Source: Pseudomonadota bacterium (GTDB lineage Bacteria > Pseudomonadota > Gammaproteobacteria > Steroidobacterales > Woeseiaceae). From it: 16,990 nt of DNA. A model generated the notes under the pieces. That model was given only the letters and a program-made list of their open reading frames with translations, had not been told where the DNA came from and did not search any database. The first letter of the stretch is position 1. Each line of letters begins with the position of its first letter. The translations under genes were made by a program, and so were the position numbers. This document shows, in pieces, positions 1-8,040 of the stretch. The stretch lies in contig JADFKA010000005.1 in the NCBI GenBank assembly GCA_022565135.1, positions 1-16,990 on the forward strand. The letters run 5' to 3'.

Positions 1-576
1 TGTGAAGCTCGCCGGGTAAAATATTTCCGGCATCGCGTGACGCCAAGACAGGGCGTCCAGGGCGGATTGAAAATACGGTACAAACGCACGAGCTTGAGAG
101 GCACATACGGTCAGCGGCAGCACACCTGAAAATAACTGCTGCGGGTGCCCGATGACGTCGGCTTCGCGGAACACGAGGTTCTTGTGATCGCGGCGATCGG
201 CAGTGCCCTCGGTGCGATTACCGGCACTGTCGATGGGCAGAGTGGACAGGCGGCCCAAGATGCCTTTGGCGGCTACTTTTTGTGCGCTGCCCAGCACTGA
301 TCGAATCTCACTCCACGGGTTGTCGCCCAATTCGTTGTAACTGCTGACCACGAAATCCGGGTTGTAGTGACCAATCTTTAGTGATGCTTCAACATCGCAG
401 CCAAAAAACGAACATCGTAGCCAGAAACACAAACCCACCGGAGTCCATTGCATACAGGCAAAGGTGGCATCGGCGGTCTTTGTGATTATTTCTGAAGTGC
501 TGATGGATCCGGCGCGGGTGTTGGTCGATAACAGAAGTAGGAATAGCAGCAGGAAGATCTGGCACGATCGGATCAT
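1..576 (-). CDS. TraU-like ICE protein, TIGR03756/PFL_4710 family (partial, N-terminal 192 codons)
   Basis: Reading leftward from the ATG at 576, the frame stays open to the window edge, so the C-terminus is missing. The product has a hydrophobic signal peptide (residues about 5-22). The mature part is cysteine-rich near its start, with WTPVGLCFWLRC at 44-55 and FFGC at 57-60, followed by HYNPDFVVSSYNELGDNPW at 70-88. These match what I recall of the PFL_4710 ICE family, a relative of TraU, a periplasmic protein needed for DNA transfer and pairing in F-like systems. The ATG overlaps the TGA of the upstream TIGR03757 gene (ATGA), so the two are probably translationally coupled. In related ICEs this pair is followed by TIGR03755 (TraH-like) and TraG-like genes, expected beyond the left edge. 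Family recognition is from remembered motifs, not from a search. Confidence 0.85.
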   Translation of the reverse strand, partial: MIRSCQIFLLLFLLLLSTNTRAGSISTSEIITKTADATFACMQWTPVGLCFWLRCSFFGCDVEASLKIGHYNPDFVVSSYNELGDNPWSEIRSVLGSAQKVAAKGILGRLSTLPIDSAGNRTEGTADRRDHKNLVFREADVIGHPQQLFSGVLPLTVCASQARAFVPYFQSALDALSWRHAMPEIFYPASFT

Positions 577-1037
577 GACGTTTTGGCCCGATGCCAACGT
601 TGAAAATGCTCCAAGGCGAGCAAGGGATCTCTAAGACCGTAGGCAACAAACTCGCTGTTGAAAACGATCGCCGGGTACTTCATGACGCCGTAGGCGAGCG
701 CGGTGGCAATGGATGTGGCGGCGTGTTCGAGCTCTGCGCGTTTATTTTTGCTCAACTGCTTGAGTCGAGAAAGTGCCACGCGTTTTGCCTCGCGTGGATC
801 TCTGGGAAGTCCTTTTGAGAGCGCGTCTTCGAATTTTTCAATGGAATCGAGGGTATGAACGCGAAGTGTAATTTCAGGGTGTTTTACTGCAAACGTATCG
901 AGTCGTTTGCTCGTACGATCCGCTGTGATGAAGAGATCCATGCGCGTTACGGGTGTGGCATTGTCGGCCCGGCTCAGTTCAACCAGCAACAGTGCCAACA
1001 CGACGAACAGAAAAATGGCTAAAAACGGATTTTTCAT
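573..1037 (-). CDS. Periplasmic ICE protein, TIGR03757/PFL_4709 family (DUF1525)
   Basis: The protein has 154 residues, with a signal peptide of about 24 residues (hydrophobic core FLAIFLFVVLALLLV, likely cut after SRA). The mature part begins with MDLFITADRTSKRLD, then an LPRDPREAKRVALSRL helix, and ends with YPAIVFNSEFVAYGLRD. This layout is typical of the PFL_4709 family and suggests a thioredoxin-like fold, but there is no CxxC, so redox activity is not expected. The start is the ATG that directly precedes the signal peptide; no strong ribosome binding site is visible. A gap of 112 bases (1038-1149) separates it from the VirB4-like gene, the second-longest gap between transfer genes outside the cargo region, so a secondary promoter there is possible, although I see no convincing -35/-10 pair. 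The biochemical role is unknown; in these ICEs the gene always sits next to the TraU-like gene. Confidence 0.87.
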   Translation of the reverse strand: MKNPFLAIFLFVVLALLLVELSRADNATPVTRMDLFITADRTSKRLDTFAVKHPEITLRVHTLDSIEKFEDALSKGLPRDPREAKRVALSRLKQLSKNKRAELEHAATSIATALAYGVMKYPAIVFNSEFVAYGLRDPLLALEHFQRWHRAKTS

Positions 1038-1149
1038 TGCGGCTATCTTGGCGATTCACGAAGGTACATCGTGACGCGGGCCGCGCGTGCGGGACAGGGA
1101 TAAACCGATCAGGCAGTGATGTAATTATTGAGGAGGTATTAGGCGACGA

Positions 1150-3831
1150 TCACTGATCGCGATTTCGGGCAATGCGCTCGGCTACCACGTAAACAGCCTC
1201 TAACTCAGTGCACTTCTGCTCGCGCATGATCTTCGCGCGTTCGGCTTTCTCGTGCTTTTCCGTCATGGCCAATGCCAGAGACAGGGGCGGCGGTACGTTG
1301 CGGAACAGCGCCTCAATGCTGTCAGCAATGACCACGCCCTCAACGTACTTCCCAGGCTCCTTGCGTGTTGATAGCAGCAGACTGCGCTGTTCGTCACTGA
1401 GGTCCTTGAACCGTGCAATCTGTTCGACCTCTTCTTTGGGCATGACCAGACACAGCCACCATTCCATCATGTTGAGCATCTTGCGGCTGGCATCCGGAAA
1501 ATCCTCGAGATTCTGCGTTGCGATCCAGAACCAGGCACCGAGCTTGCGCCACATCTTGGTGATCTTGACGACGTAGCGTGCCAGCAAGGGATTAGTGGTA
1601 ATGATGTGGCCTTCGTCAGTAACGACCAGTGTCGGCCGTGCGTCGTGTTGGTGTTCTTCTACCAGGGCATTGATGTGGCTCATCATGGAGATATAGGCCA
1701 CCGTCAATTGGTCCTCGTAGCCTTCGCGCGCTAGTAATCCCATGTCCAGTAGCGTGACATCCACCGCCGGCCATTTTGTACCGGGACGATTGAAGAACTG
1801 CCCGGCTAGCCCGGAACAAAAGAGCGCCATGCCATCCCCCATCTCAATGGCGCGGTTGCGCCGATACTCTGGCAACTCACGGTTCGCCCCGATGGTATGC
1901 AATGCAGCGACTACGTCTTCGGTTAGTACCTGATCCTTGCCCGCATTTCGTGCTGTGGCTGCCGCGAGATAGATGGCATTTCGAATCAATAATCGATCGG
2001 CACGGGTCATGCGAGCGTCTTCACGTTCATCGCCGCCCGTGATCATGATGCGTGCCGCGATCTCCATTTCGCCAAGGATGTCGCGGCCTGCACTGTCAAC
2101 CTCGTCGTCACCGGCATCCAAGTCCAACACGTCCTCAGTGTACGCCAGACCGCTTGCGCCGGCGTGCAACTTTATCGCATCGGCAAACGGCGGCAGGCTG
2201 ACGTCCGAGTTCGGATTCAGCGTCACCTGATTCACGGTGAGTCCGTGAAAGCGCAAATGTTGACCCAGTAATGAGAACGAACCGCCGGCCTCGATGATAA
2301 AAATCCGCGGTCGGTGCACTGCCAGCATTTGTTGCAGCAGGTAAACGAGCAACGCTGACTTACCGGCACCGGTGGGCCCGAGAATCAGCATGTGGGCATT
2401 TTTCTTACGATCATCGGTGTGCAATGGATCGAATACCAGGGGCTCGGCGCCGCGATTAAAAAACACCAGTCCGGGATGGCCGGTACCGCGGGAACGACCG
2501 TACACGGGCAATAAATTCGCGACGTGACGCGAGAACACCAGGCGCGATCGGCGCCGGCGCTTATCCAGCGCCACATCGTAGGCCATCGGCAAATTGCGTA
2601 TGTAGCTGTCTTGTGCAAGCAGGTCGGCCTCGCGGCCGATGGTGTGCAGGCCACTGGGCAATAGCAAGGCATGGACCCGATTCACATTGGCACGCAACAT
2701 TTTGAGGTCATCGCCGCGCACATAAAAAGCGATGTCCAGGGGATAGAGATTATTGCCCTCGGCCATCTCGCGCTCGACCCCGTCAGCCGCTTCGCGCGTC
2801 ATTGAAGCTTCCGCTGAATCGCCAACGGCAGCGCGTCGCACCTGTGCGATGTGGTTACGGATCCGGTGTTGCGCTTTGCACGTCAAGGTCATCACCATCA
2901 CCGTGTGTTCAGGTAATCGATCAAACAAGGCAACCACGTGATCGCCGCTGACTCGTGCGGCGGTAATGTGTCCAATATCGGGTGCACGTCTTAAGCCTTG
3001 CACGGTGACCACGGTGTGGGGAATTTCGTCAAACCACCACACGCCCTCCTCCGAGCGCGGCATCGACAAAGTGAGTTGCTCAGCAAACTCATAACCGAAC
3101 GGCATTGCCGTATCCCCGGGATAGGGAGCCATTTTCAGCAATTCGTCGGGATCCCCGTTGGCCACTTCGGCGGCCGGGTTAAACCAGCGCAGCAGCCACT
3201 CGTACAAATGCTGGCCGCCAGCACGATGCACGCGGATTCCGGCCGATGCCAGTGCCGCGATCCATTTCGCGGCAACTTCATTCAGCGCCTCTTCGACCTC
3301 AATCAACGGCGGCGGTTTTCCGATGGTGTGCAACCGCCGGTACAGCGTTGCGCGGACGATACGTTGCTTGCCTCGCCAGGGTGTGCCGGTAACGGCCTGA
3401 TCAACGAACAGCCCGCCGGGTTTACTGATGCGGCTTAGGTGCTCCTGCATCATCGCTTGCTGGTGTCGCGTAAAACTCGTGAGACGCAACCGCGAGTCGG
3501 GATACTCGCTCATGTCTTGTGCAAACTGCCGCAGACTCGGCTCGTCCTGAACATAGATCTGCAGCACCCACGGAGCCCCCTCCTCTTCGGGTATGGCGTC
3601 GTTCAGAGCAGACTGCACCGCATCGCGAAGCTCGGTCATGAACGCCGCGGTTCTGGCCTCCGTGCCCACCGGCTCAATCTCAAACAATGCACCGACGCTG
3701 ACACCATCCTCTAATAAGAAGCAGGCACTGTCTGCGTTGTACTCCACCCACGGCAGAAGATCGGTGAAGGAACTCGGTTCACGATAGAGTTCCTTGACCG
3801 CCTTATTCCGAAGCGCTGGCAAATTCCCCAT
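1150..3831 (-). CDS. Conjugative transfer ATPase, VirB4/TraC-like (TIGR03744/PFL_4706 family)
   Basis: This 893-residue cytoplasmic ATPase energises assembly of the mating channel and pilus at the inner membrane. Walker A is GPTGAGKS at 485-492 in the context MLILGPTGAGKSALLVYL. Walker B is PTLVVTDEGH around 733-741 with the acidic pair D739-E740. A sensor-like IATQN lies at 770-774, after the WRKLGAWFW segment. The N-terminal 400 residues match the CagE/TrbE/VirB part of the family, and full length is normal for the family. No signal peptide or membrane segment is evident. It starts 3 bases after the stop of the upstream lipoprotein gene and has no clear Shine-Dalgarno, so translational coupling is likely. 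Its place after TraB-like and TraV-like genes is the same as traC in F. I am confident in the family. Confidence 0.96.
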   Translation of the reverse strand: MGNLPALRNKAVKELYREPSSFTDLLPWVEYNADSACFLLEDGVSVGALFEIEPVGTEARTAAFMTELRDAVQSALNDAIPEEEGAPWVLQIYVQDEPSLRQFAQDMSEYPDSRLRLTSFTRHQQAMMQEHLSRISKPGGLFVDQAVTGTPWRGKQRIVRATLYRRLHTIGKPPPLIEVEEALNEVAAKWIAALASAGIRVHRAGGQHLYEWLLRWFNPAAEVANGDPDELLKMAPYPGDTAMPFGYEFAEQLTLSMPRSEEGVWWFDEIPHTVVTVQGLRRAPDIGHITAARVSGDHVVALFDRLPEHTVMVMTLTCKAQHRIRNHIAQVRRAAVGDSAEASMTREAADGVEREMAEGNNLYPLDIAFYVRGDDLKMLRANVNRVHALLLPSGLHTIGREADLLAQDSYIRNLPMAYDVALDKRRRRSRLVFSRHVANLLPVYGRSRGTGHPGLVFFNRGAEPLVFDPLHTDDRKKNAHMLILGPTGAGKSALLVYLLQQMLAVHRPRIFIIEAGGSFSLLGQHLRFHGLTVNQVTLNPNSDVSLPPFADAIKLHAGASGLAYTEDVLDLDAGDDEVDSAGRDILGEMEIAARIMITGGDEREDARMTRADRLLIRNAIYLAAATARNAGKDQVLTEDVVAALHTIGANRELPEYRRNRAIEMGDGMALFCSGLAGQFFNRPGTKWPAVDVTLLDMGLLAREGYEDQLTVAYISMMSHINALVEEHQHDARPTLVVTDEGHIITTNPLLARYVVKITKMWRKLGAWFWIATQNLEDFPDASRKMLNMMEWWLCLVMPKEEVEQIARFKDLSDEQRSLLLSTRKEPGKYVEGVVIADSIEALFRNVPPPLSLALAMTEKHEKAERAKIMREQKCTELEAVYVVAERIARNRDQ

Positions 3832-3834
3832 CGG

Positions 3835-4251
3835 CTAATCAGCCGCTTGAGTTGCCGTTGCCGGCACTTCACCGGGCAAGGCGTACTCCACTTGTCGGTA
3901 CATCGGAAAGGTGGTGGCATAGCCCGGTACCGGAACGCGCTCCACGCCGGCCAGGTGCGGGAATACGTACATCACCAGGGTTGGATTGGGCAGGCGCGGA
4001 AAATGGCTATCGAGCTCGTTGAAAGCATCCCGCGTATAGCCGGCCAGATCAATCGCGTCTGCATTGAGCGGACGAGCCTTTAGCTCTTTGCGGACGCTCG
4101 TTGGGTCGCGCATACCGATGTCATTGAAATGCTCGGTGTAGATGGATTTCATACTCGGGCCGCCAATCGGCAGAATGGTGTCTTTGTTGCCTGCACACGC
4201 GGCAAGGCTAATCAAGACGATGAGAGTGAGGGTTTGGTGTCGCATTGTCAT
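3835..4251 (-). CDS. Conjugative transfer lipoprotein, TIGR03751 family
   Basis: The protein has 138 residues. The frame is open further upstream, but the ATG at 4251 is preferred: it is preceded by AGGAG eight bases upstream and immediately yields a lipoprotein signal (TLIVLISL, lipobox LAAC with Cys19). Residue +2 after the cysteine is alanine, not aspartate, which suggests outer-membrane sorting. The mature part includes GGPSMKSIYTEHF and a C-terminal region rich in Pro and aromatic residues. The first 44 bases overlap the 3' end of the TraB-like gene in another frame. Position between a TraB-like and a TraC-like gene, plus lipidation, suggests the role filled by TraV or VirB7: anchoring the channel in the outer membrane. 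That role is inferred from order and lipidation, not from sequence similarity. Confidence 0.85.
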   Translation of the reverse strand: MTMRHQTLTLIVLISLAACAGNKDTILPIGGPSMKSIYTEHFNDIGMRDPTSVRKELKARPLNADAIDLAGYTRDAFNELDSHFPRLPNPTLVMYVFPHLAGVERVPVPGYATTFPMYRQVEYALPGEVPATATQAAD

Positions 4252-5545
4252 AGCTGAGTCTCCTGCCTTGCGGATCAAGGTCGATGGTGAGTTCGCGGTC
4301 AACGTGAATGGCAAGCTTGGTACCGGCCGGCACGAAGACCGCGTCAAAACTTTGTGCCTGACGCTCAAGCAACCACTGCGCGATTTCCTGGCTACCACGG
4401 CTGAATGTCTTGCCAAGCACAAACTCACTGGCATCGCCACCGACGTTACTGGTAATTGCGCCGCTGTCGCGTAGTACGGTGGTGGTATTCGAAGCAGCGG
4501 CAGCTTCGGCGGCGGCCTCAATCGCACTCACGCCGATGCGCTGCGAGAGAAATGCCGCGGCGGTGCTTTTACGTTGACCGCTCACGCAAGGAATGCCCTG
4601 CGCATCGGAAATCCAGCCCAGCGGTCGATTGGCGTCACCGCCGTCATTTTCGCGATCGTCCGTAGAAATGGTGCGTATGCTGCCATCGTCAAATACAAAG
4701 GTGACCGATTCCAATCGCCCGGTGACGCAGGAAAGCGTCCAGTCGCCAACCGCCGTGCCGCTCCAGATCATGCCTTCCACGCCCGGAATCGTAAGACCGT
4801 TCGCGGCCAGGTTGTCAAAGCCGGTGATCACCTTGAACGGCATGGCATCACGCACCTCCCCGCGTACCGGGACGCGCCCTAAAAGGGCCGTCATGGCCGT
4901 TGCACCCAGCAGCGTGGCATTTCTGGGGATCGTGTACGCCGGTCTCGGTGCACTGTTGACTGGTTTGAACAACTCGGATGAACGCTCCGCATCCACCTTG
5001 GGGATTGATAAGAATCCGTTTCCGAACTCGGTAGTGCTTGAGTCCAGCGGTTCAACCCAATGCCAATTATCCGTTGCGTAGTTGCTATTCAGACCCAGTC
5101 CCACCGGAATATCGGCTGCGCCGTTATTTGAAAAGGACGCACTCATTGCATCTGACAACGCATCGATACGATTGCTGAGGGAGCGCAGTGCTTTGCTATC
5201 ATTTTCGGGCTGCTTGCGTGCGGCGAATGCGTCGTCGATTTTGTTGTTCATACGGTCTTCGAGACCATTGCGGTCCTGCAACAATTGTTTGTTGTCGCTG
5301 CGCAGGTTCACGTTCGCCTGTCTGAGTACCCGCAACTCACCGGTCATTGCAGCAACATTCGCCGTTAACGTTTCGATGGTGTCGGCCGGTGTATCGGCAT
5401 CCGGTGCCGACGCTCTTGGCACACTGTCGAGCAACACACTATCGGTTTCCTCATCGACACAGGATTTGTTCAGGACCAGAACCAATATCAGCAATACCAT
5501 TACAGCGAGGATCGGCAGCAATCGATTTTGTTTGGTAATCAACAT
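4208..5545 (-). CDS. TraB/VirB10-like ICE protein, TIGR03752/PFL_4705 family
   Basis: This 445-residue protein has one N-terminal membrane anchor (residues about 10-26) with a short cytoplasmic tail. A predicted coiled coil follows, roughly 55-130, with heptad-like leucines in LTANVAAMTGELRVLRQ and LRSLSNRIDALSDAMSASF. The periplasmic domain from about 200 onward contains TLLGATAMTALLGRVPVRGEV, PFKVITGFDNLAANG, SGTAVGDWTLSCV and TFVFDDGSI. These motifs are shared with F TraB and with the PFL_4705 family. The C-terminal FVPAGTKLAIHVDRELTIDL is also typical of the TraB/VirB10 beta-barrel. By analogy it spans the periplasm and links the inner-membrane ATPases to the outer-membrane ring. The gene starts 3 bases after the TIGR03749 stop and overlaps the lipoprotein gene at its 3' end. 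Confidence 0.93.
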   Translation of the reverse strand: MLITKQNRLLPILAVMVLLILVLVLNKSCVDEETDSVLLDSVPRASAPDADTPADTIETLTANVAAMTGELRVLRQANVNLRSDNKQLLQDRNGLEDRMNNKIDDAFAARKQPENDSKALRSLSNRIDALSDAMSASFSNNGAADIPVGLGLNSNYATDNWHWVEPLDSSTTEFGNGFLSIPKVDAERSSELFKPVNSAPRPAYTIPRNATLLGATAMTALLGRVPVRGEVRDAMPFKVITGFDNLAANGLTIPGVEGMIWSGTAVGDWTLSCVTGRLESVTFVFDDGSIRTISTDDRENDGGDANRPLGWISDAQGIPCVSGQRKSTAAAFLSQRIGVSAIEAAAEAAAASNTTTVLRDSGAITSNVGGDASEFVLGKTFSRGSQEIAQWLLERQAQSFDAVFVPAGTKLAIHVDRELTIDLDPQGRRLSYDNATPNPHSHRLD

Positions 5546-5548
5546 GAT

Positions 5549-6328
5549 CTACAACGACTCTGCAAAAGGTTGTGCCGACACAAGGTAAACCGCCGTGGTA
5601 TCAGCATCACTACCCGCTGGCAGCAACCGTGCATGCTGAAACGTCGCACTCAGCCAGGCGCCTCGGAGCGTTCGTGGGTCGAGCGTCTGTCCTTTTGAAG
5701 TGCGGTTGGTCAGTTTGACCGCAGTGACGTACAAGTGCCCGGCACGCCATGCCGCCAGGGGTTTGGCGGTAATCCGATCGCCCCGAACCAGTGGCACGCT
5801 TTGCTGCTGAACGGGCACACGCACGATGCCGGTCACTGAGGACAAGAGACGCGGCGGTGCGTACAGTTGTTGCGAGGCGTACCGTGTCAGACTGACGTAG
5901 CCGTGCCGAGCGCCCTCGCCCACCTCTCCGATTTGATTCTCTGACGTGGTTGTCTCATCGACAAACACGACCATTGCCGCTGAAGTCTTTGCTTGACTGT
6001 CTGCGCTAAGGTCAATGAGATACGTCTGTCCACCGTCGATCTCGCGCACCATCACCCGAGTACGACCAAATGGCGCTTTGGCCATCCAGTACACTGTGCC
6101 GTTGACAGTTTGCGTGCGCAGTAGGGATTGAAGTGTGGCCGGGATGCCAACACTCACGGCTCTGCGAAAATGCACCATACGCTCGTCGCCGACGCTCAAG
6201 GCGACTGCAATCGGTGCTTTTTGCCATCGAACTCGCTCGGGCGGCATTGACTCAGCATTTACTGTCACCACGAACAACATCGTGATCATGCCGTTTAAAA
6301 TGGGGCGATACAGCTTTAAATTCGACAC
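5549..6328 (-). CDS. Periplasmic ICE protein, TIGR03749/PFL_4704 family (TraK/VirB9 position)
   Basis: The protein has 259 residues and starts at a GTG (6328-6326), supported by an AAGGAG five bases upstream. An ATG two bases earlier is out of frame and stops after four codons. A signal peptide ends near residue 25 (VTVNA/ES). The mature part begins PPERVRWQKAPIAVALSVGDERMVHF and includes IPATLQSLLRTQTVNGTVYW. That resembles the strand-rich secretin-like N domain of TraK/VirB9-type proteins. I recognise it as the PFL_4704 family. By order it occupies the traK slot, between TraE-like and TraB-like genes, so it is probably part of the outer-membrane core complex. The functional assignment is inference; the family call is fairly sure. 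Confidence 0.9.
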   Translation of the reverse strand: MSNLKLYRPILNGMITMLFVVTVNAESMPPERVRWQKAPIAVALSVGDERMVHFRRAVSVGIPATLQSLLRTQTVNGTVYWMAKAPFGRTRVMVREIDGGQTYLIDLSADSQAKTSAAMVVFVDETTTSENQIGEVGEGARHGYVSLTRYASQQLYAPPRLLSSVTGIVRVPVQQQSVPLVRGDRITAKPLAAWRAGHLYVTAVKLTNRTSKGQTLDPRTLRGAWLSATFQHARLLPAGSDADTTAVYLVSAQPFAESL

Positions 6329-6365
6329 ATTGACTCCTTATAGGTGGGTACAGTGGAACGACGAC

Positions 6366-6998
6366 TTAGTTCGTGGATCCCAGATCAAGCTTTTTGGGCC
6401 CCTCGGCGGCAAAGCCGTCCAGCGCCAGACCCCAGGGGTTGGCCTCGGCATCGACCGCGTAGCGCACTACCCGAATCGGGTAACGGATACGGGTATGCTT
6501 GATGGTCATGCCTTTGACGGATTCGTTGAGCTCAAGATCGAGCCACACCACCCAGACGTCCTGACTCAAGACATCAACCCGGCGTTCTTCGTAACCGCGA
6601 TCAACAATGGCCTGCAGACTGCGGACACGATGCGCAAGCTCGCCCTGTTTGCCCTTGGTTTCCATGTCCGCAATCAATTGGCTGCGAAATGCCGGCGTCA
6701 GATACGGTGCGATGCGAAAGATCGCCTTGCCGTAGTCCTCAGCGCCGTTTTCTGGCCAGCGGTTGAGCTGCTGAAAAATGTAGAAGGCGAACGCATACAC
6801 GTTAGCCGGTGGCACCTCATTGAGTGCCAACACACTGCCGGAGCGAAGATCGGGCGGTATGTGCACAGTGATATTGGCAGGCATGCGCATCCAGCCGATC
6901 CACAGCGCGACGATGAACACGAGTTGCAAAGCAATTACAGTCCACAAAGAGCGCAGGTGGCTGCGAACATTGTCGATTTCGTATCGGTATCGTTGCAT
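6366..6998 (-). CDS. Inner-membrane ICE protein, TIGR03746/PFL_4703 family (TraE/VirB8 position)
   Basis: The protein has 210 residues. The frame extends upstream into the previous gene, but the ATG at 6998 lies 7 bases after that gene's stop and gives the usual family start: MQRYRYEIDNVRSHLRSL followed by a membrane segment at about 19-37. The rest is periplasmic and includes HIPPDLRSG, NVYAFAFYIFQQLNRWP, PYLTPAFRSQL and RRVDVLSQDVWVVWLDLEL. One N-terminal membrane anchor with a periplasmic domain of about 170 residues is the architecture of TraE/VirB8, which nucleates channel assembly at the inner membrane. The PFL_4703 family call rests on these motifs and on position between the TraL-like and TraK-like genes. 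Confidence 0.92.
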   Translation of the reverse strand: MQRYRYEIDNVRSHLRSLWTVIALQLVFIVALWIGWMRMPANITVHIPPDLRSGSVLALNEVPPANVYAFAFYIFQQLNRWPENGAEDYGKAIFRIAPYLTPAFRSQLIADMETKGKQGELAHRVRSLQAIVDRGYEERRVDVLSQDVWVVWLDLELNESVKGMTIKHTRIRYPIRVVRYAVDAEANPWGLALDGFAAEGPKKLDLGSTN

Positions 6999-7005
6999 GA
7001 CGTGC

Positions 7006-7368
7006 CTAGAACCTCGGTTGGCTACGGCCAATGGCCCAGCTCCCGTCACGGCAAATAAAAGGTGATCGCCGCAACCCCAATTGTGCAAGCCACATAATGA
7101 ATCGCTGCTGGTAGTAACCATCGGGACGGCCTCGTTTGATGCGCTGAAACACGGACGCTGTAACGACGACCGTGAGTACGATTGCGATACCGGCAATGCC
7201 AAGTCCCATACTCGGGGCCCCCAGCAGCCAGGCCAACAACACACTCAGTGGCAACCAAACGATGATGGCCAATGTGACAATCACGCCGAGCTCTGAGGAC
7301 GAGCATCCCTTGAATATTGCCGGCTCAACGTTGAGGCGGTCAGCAAGAATGTTATTGGTGTTTGACAT
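7006..7368 (-). CDS. Small membrane protein, TIGR03750 family (TraL/VirB3 position)
   Basis: The 120-residue protein has the family start RLNVEPAIFKGCSSSELG (11-28), two adjacent membrane helices at about 27-50 and 53-73, then a strongly conserved cytoplasmic motif KRGRPDGYYQQR (78-89), ending with ICRDGSWAIGRSQ. This is characteristic of the TIGR03750 (DUF3487) proteins of ICEs. Two N-terminal helices and a basic tail are also the plan of TraL/VirB3, which associates with the VirB4 ATPase. It is flanked by short gaps of 6 and 7 bases within the same operon. No strong ribosome binding site is visible before the ATG at 7368, so coupling to the upstream gene is possible. The TraL/VirB3 role is inferred from architecture and gene order. 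Confidence 0.93.
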   Translation of the reverse strand: MSNTNNILADRLNVEPAIFKGCSSSELGVIVTLAIIVWLPLSVLLAWLLGAPSMGLGIAGIAIVLTVVVTASVFQRIKRGRPDGYYQQRFIMWLAQLGLRRSPFICRDGSWAIGRSQPRF

Positions 7369-7374
7369 TGATCA

Positions 7375-7716
7375 CTAGATGATGCCGGCCGCTTCGGTTA
7401 ACAGATAGCTCGCGAAAATGAGAACAATGGCGCCCACGATACCCAGCACACCGACTTCGGCCCACTCCGCCTTGCCCTGGCGCGCCTCGTTGAACTTGGC
7501 GAACGCGAGGTAGGCGATCCACAAGAAACCCAGCACCGCGATGGCCAGACCCAACACCAGTCCGCCGTCTTTGATGTAACCCTGAATCAATGCGATCCAG
7601 TCACCGGCCGGCGGTGCATTGCTTGGTGCCACCGGTGTGGGTAACGCTGCCCTTACGTTCTGCAGAGCGCTTAATCCAACAAACGCCACCCATAAATGTT
7701 TTCCCTGTTTGAACAT
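7375..7716 (-). CDS. ICE membrane protein, TIGR03745/PFL_4702 family (pilin candidate)
   Basis: The protein has 113 residues, with a signal peptide of about 23 residues ending in VRA, a Pro-rich spacer (LPTPVAPSNAPPAGDW) and two membrane helices at about 51-72 and 86-106, joined by a polar loop (FNEARQGKAEWAEVG). A cleaved signal followed by a short two-helix mature protein is the architecture of VirB2/TraA-type pilins. The gene sits in the traA position just before the TraL-like gene. The ATG at 7716 has GGAG seven bases upstream. The family (DUF2976) is well recognised; the claim that it is the pilus subunit is inference from size, topology and order. The neighbouring TIGR03758 protein is a second possible pilin-like subunit. 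Confidence 0.9.
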   Translation of the reverse strand: MFKQGKHLWVAFVGLSALQNVRAALPTPVAPSNAPPAGDWIALIQGYIKDGGLVLGLAIAVLGFLWIAYLAFAKFNEARQGKAEWAEVGVLGIVGAIVLIFASYLLTEAAGII

Positions 7717-7759
7717 TGTCCTTACTCCACGCTACGCGAGCTATGCCGCATTAAATTGT

Positions 7760-7776
7760 TTCGGGACACACCCGAA
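7760..7776 (-). repeat. Short GC-rich hairpin in the gap between TIGR03758 and TIGR03745
   Basis: Perfect 6-bp stem (TTCGGG / CCCGAA) with a 5-nt loop in a 77-base gap. On the transcribed minus strand it is followed by AACAATTTAA, not by a run of T, so it is a poor intrinsic terminator. It may stabilise the downstream pilin-candidate mRNA or mark a processing site; this is inference. Confidence 0.5.
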
Positions 7777-7793
7777 TTTGAAATAGAAATCTC

Positions 7794-8024
7794 TCAGCGC
7801 AAATAAAAACCCAACACCATCAAAATGATGCTGGCGCGTATGGCGCTCCAGGCGACGTCGAAGAGGCTCGCATTACCGTCTTGCCAGGCACGGAAGGTAC
7901 CGAGCGTCACCCAGATCACCCAAATGAAAGTCAGCATTAAGATGATTGAGGCAATACCAAGTAGCAGTACCGCGGCGTTGACACCAGATGCCGCTTGAAA
8001 CGCTGCTTGTTGCACCGGATTCAT
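7794..8024 (-). CDS. Small ICE membrane protein, TIGR03758/PFL_4701 family (DUF3262)
   Basis: The 76-residue protein starts MNPVQQAAFQAASGV and has two hydrophobic helices at about 17-43 and 60-75, with a central conserved segment TFRAWQDGNASLFDVAW. Length, start and central motif match the PFL_4701 (DUF3262) proteins that lie between RAQPRD and PFL_4702 in these elements. GGAAGAG lies nine bases before the ATG. Its function is unknown. The size and two-helix topology are compatible with a pilin-like or channel-associated inner-membrane subunit. It begins 16 bases after the RAQPRD stop and is separated from the pilin candidate by a 77-base gap holding a hairpin. Confidence 0.92.
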   Translation of the reverse strand: MNPVQQAAFQAASGVNAAVLLLGIASIILMLTFIWVIWVTLGTFRAWQDGNASLFDVAWSAIRASIILMVLGFYLR

Positions 8025-8040
8025 CGTCTACGACTCTTCC

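Noticed and set aside
6135..7058. A 307-codon plus-strand open frame
   Set aside because: It lies antisense to TIGR03749 and TIGR03746, which carry clear family motifs; its translation shows no recognisable domain or ribosome binding site.
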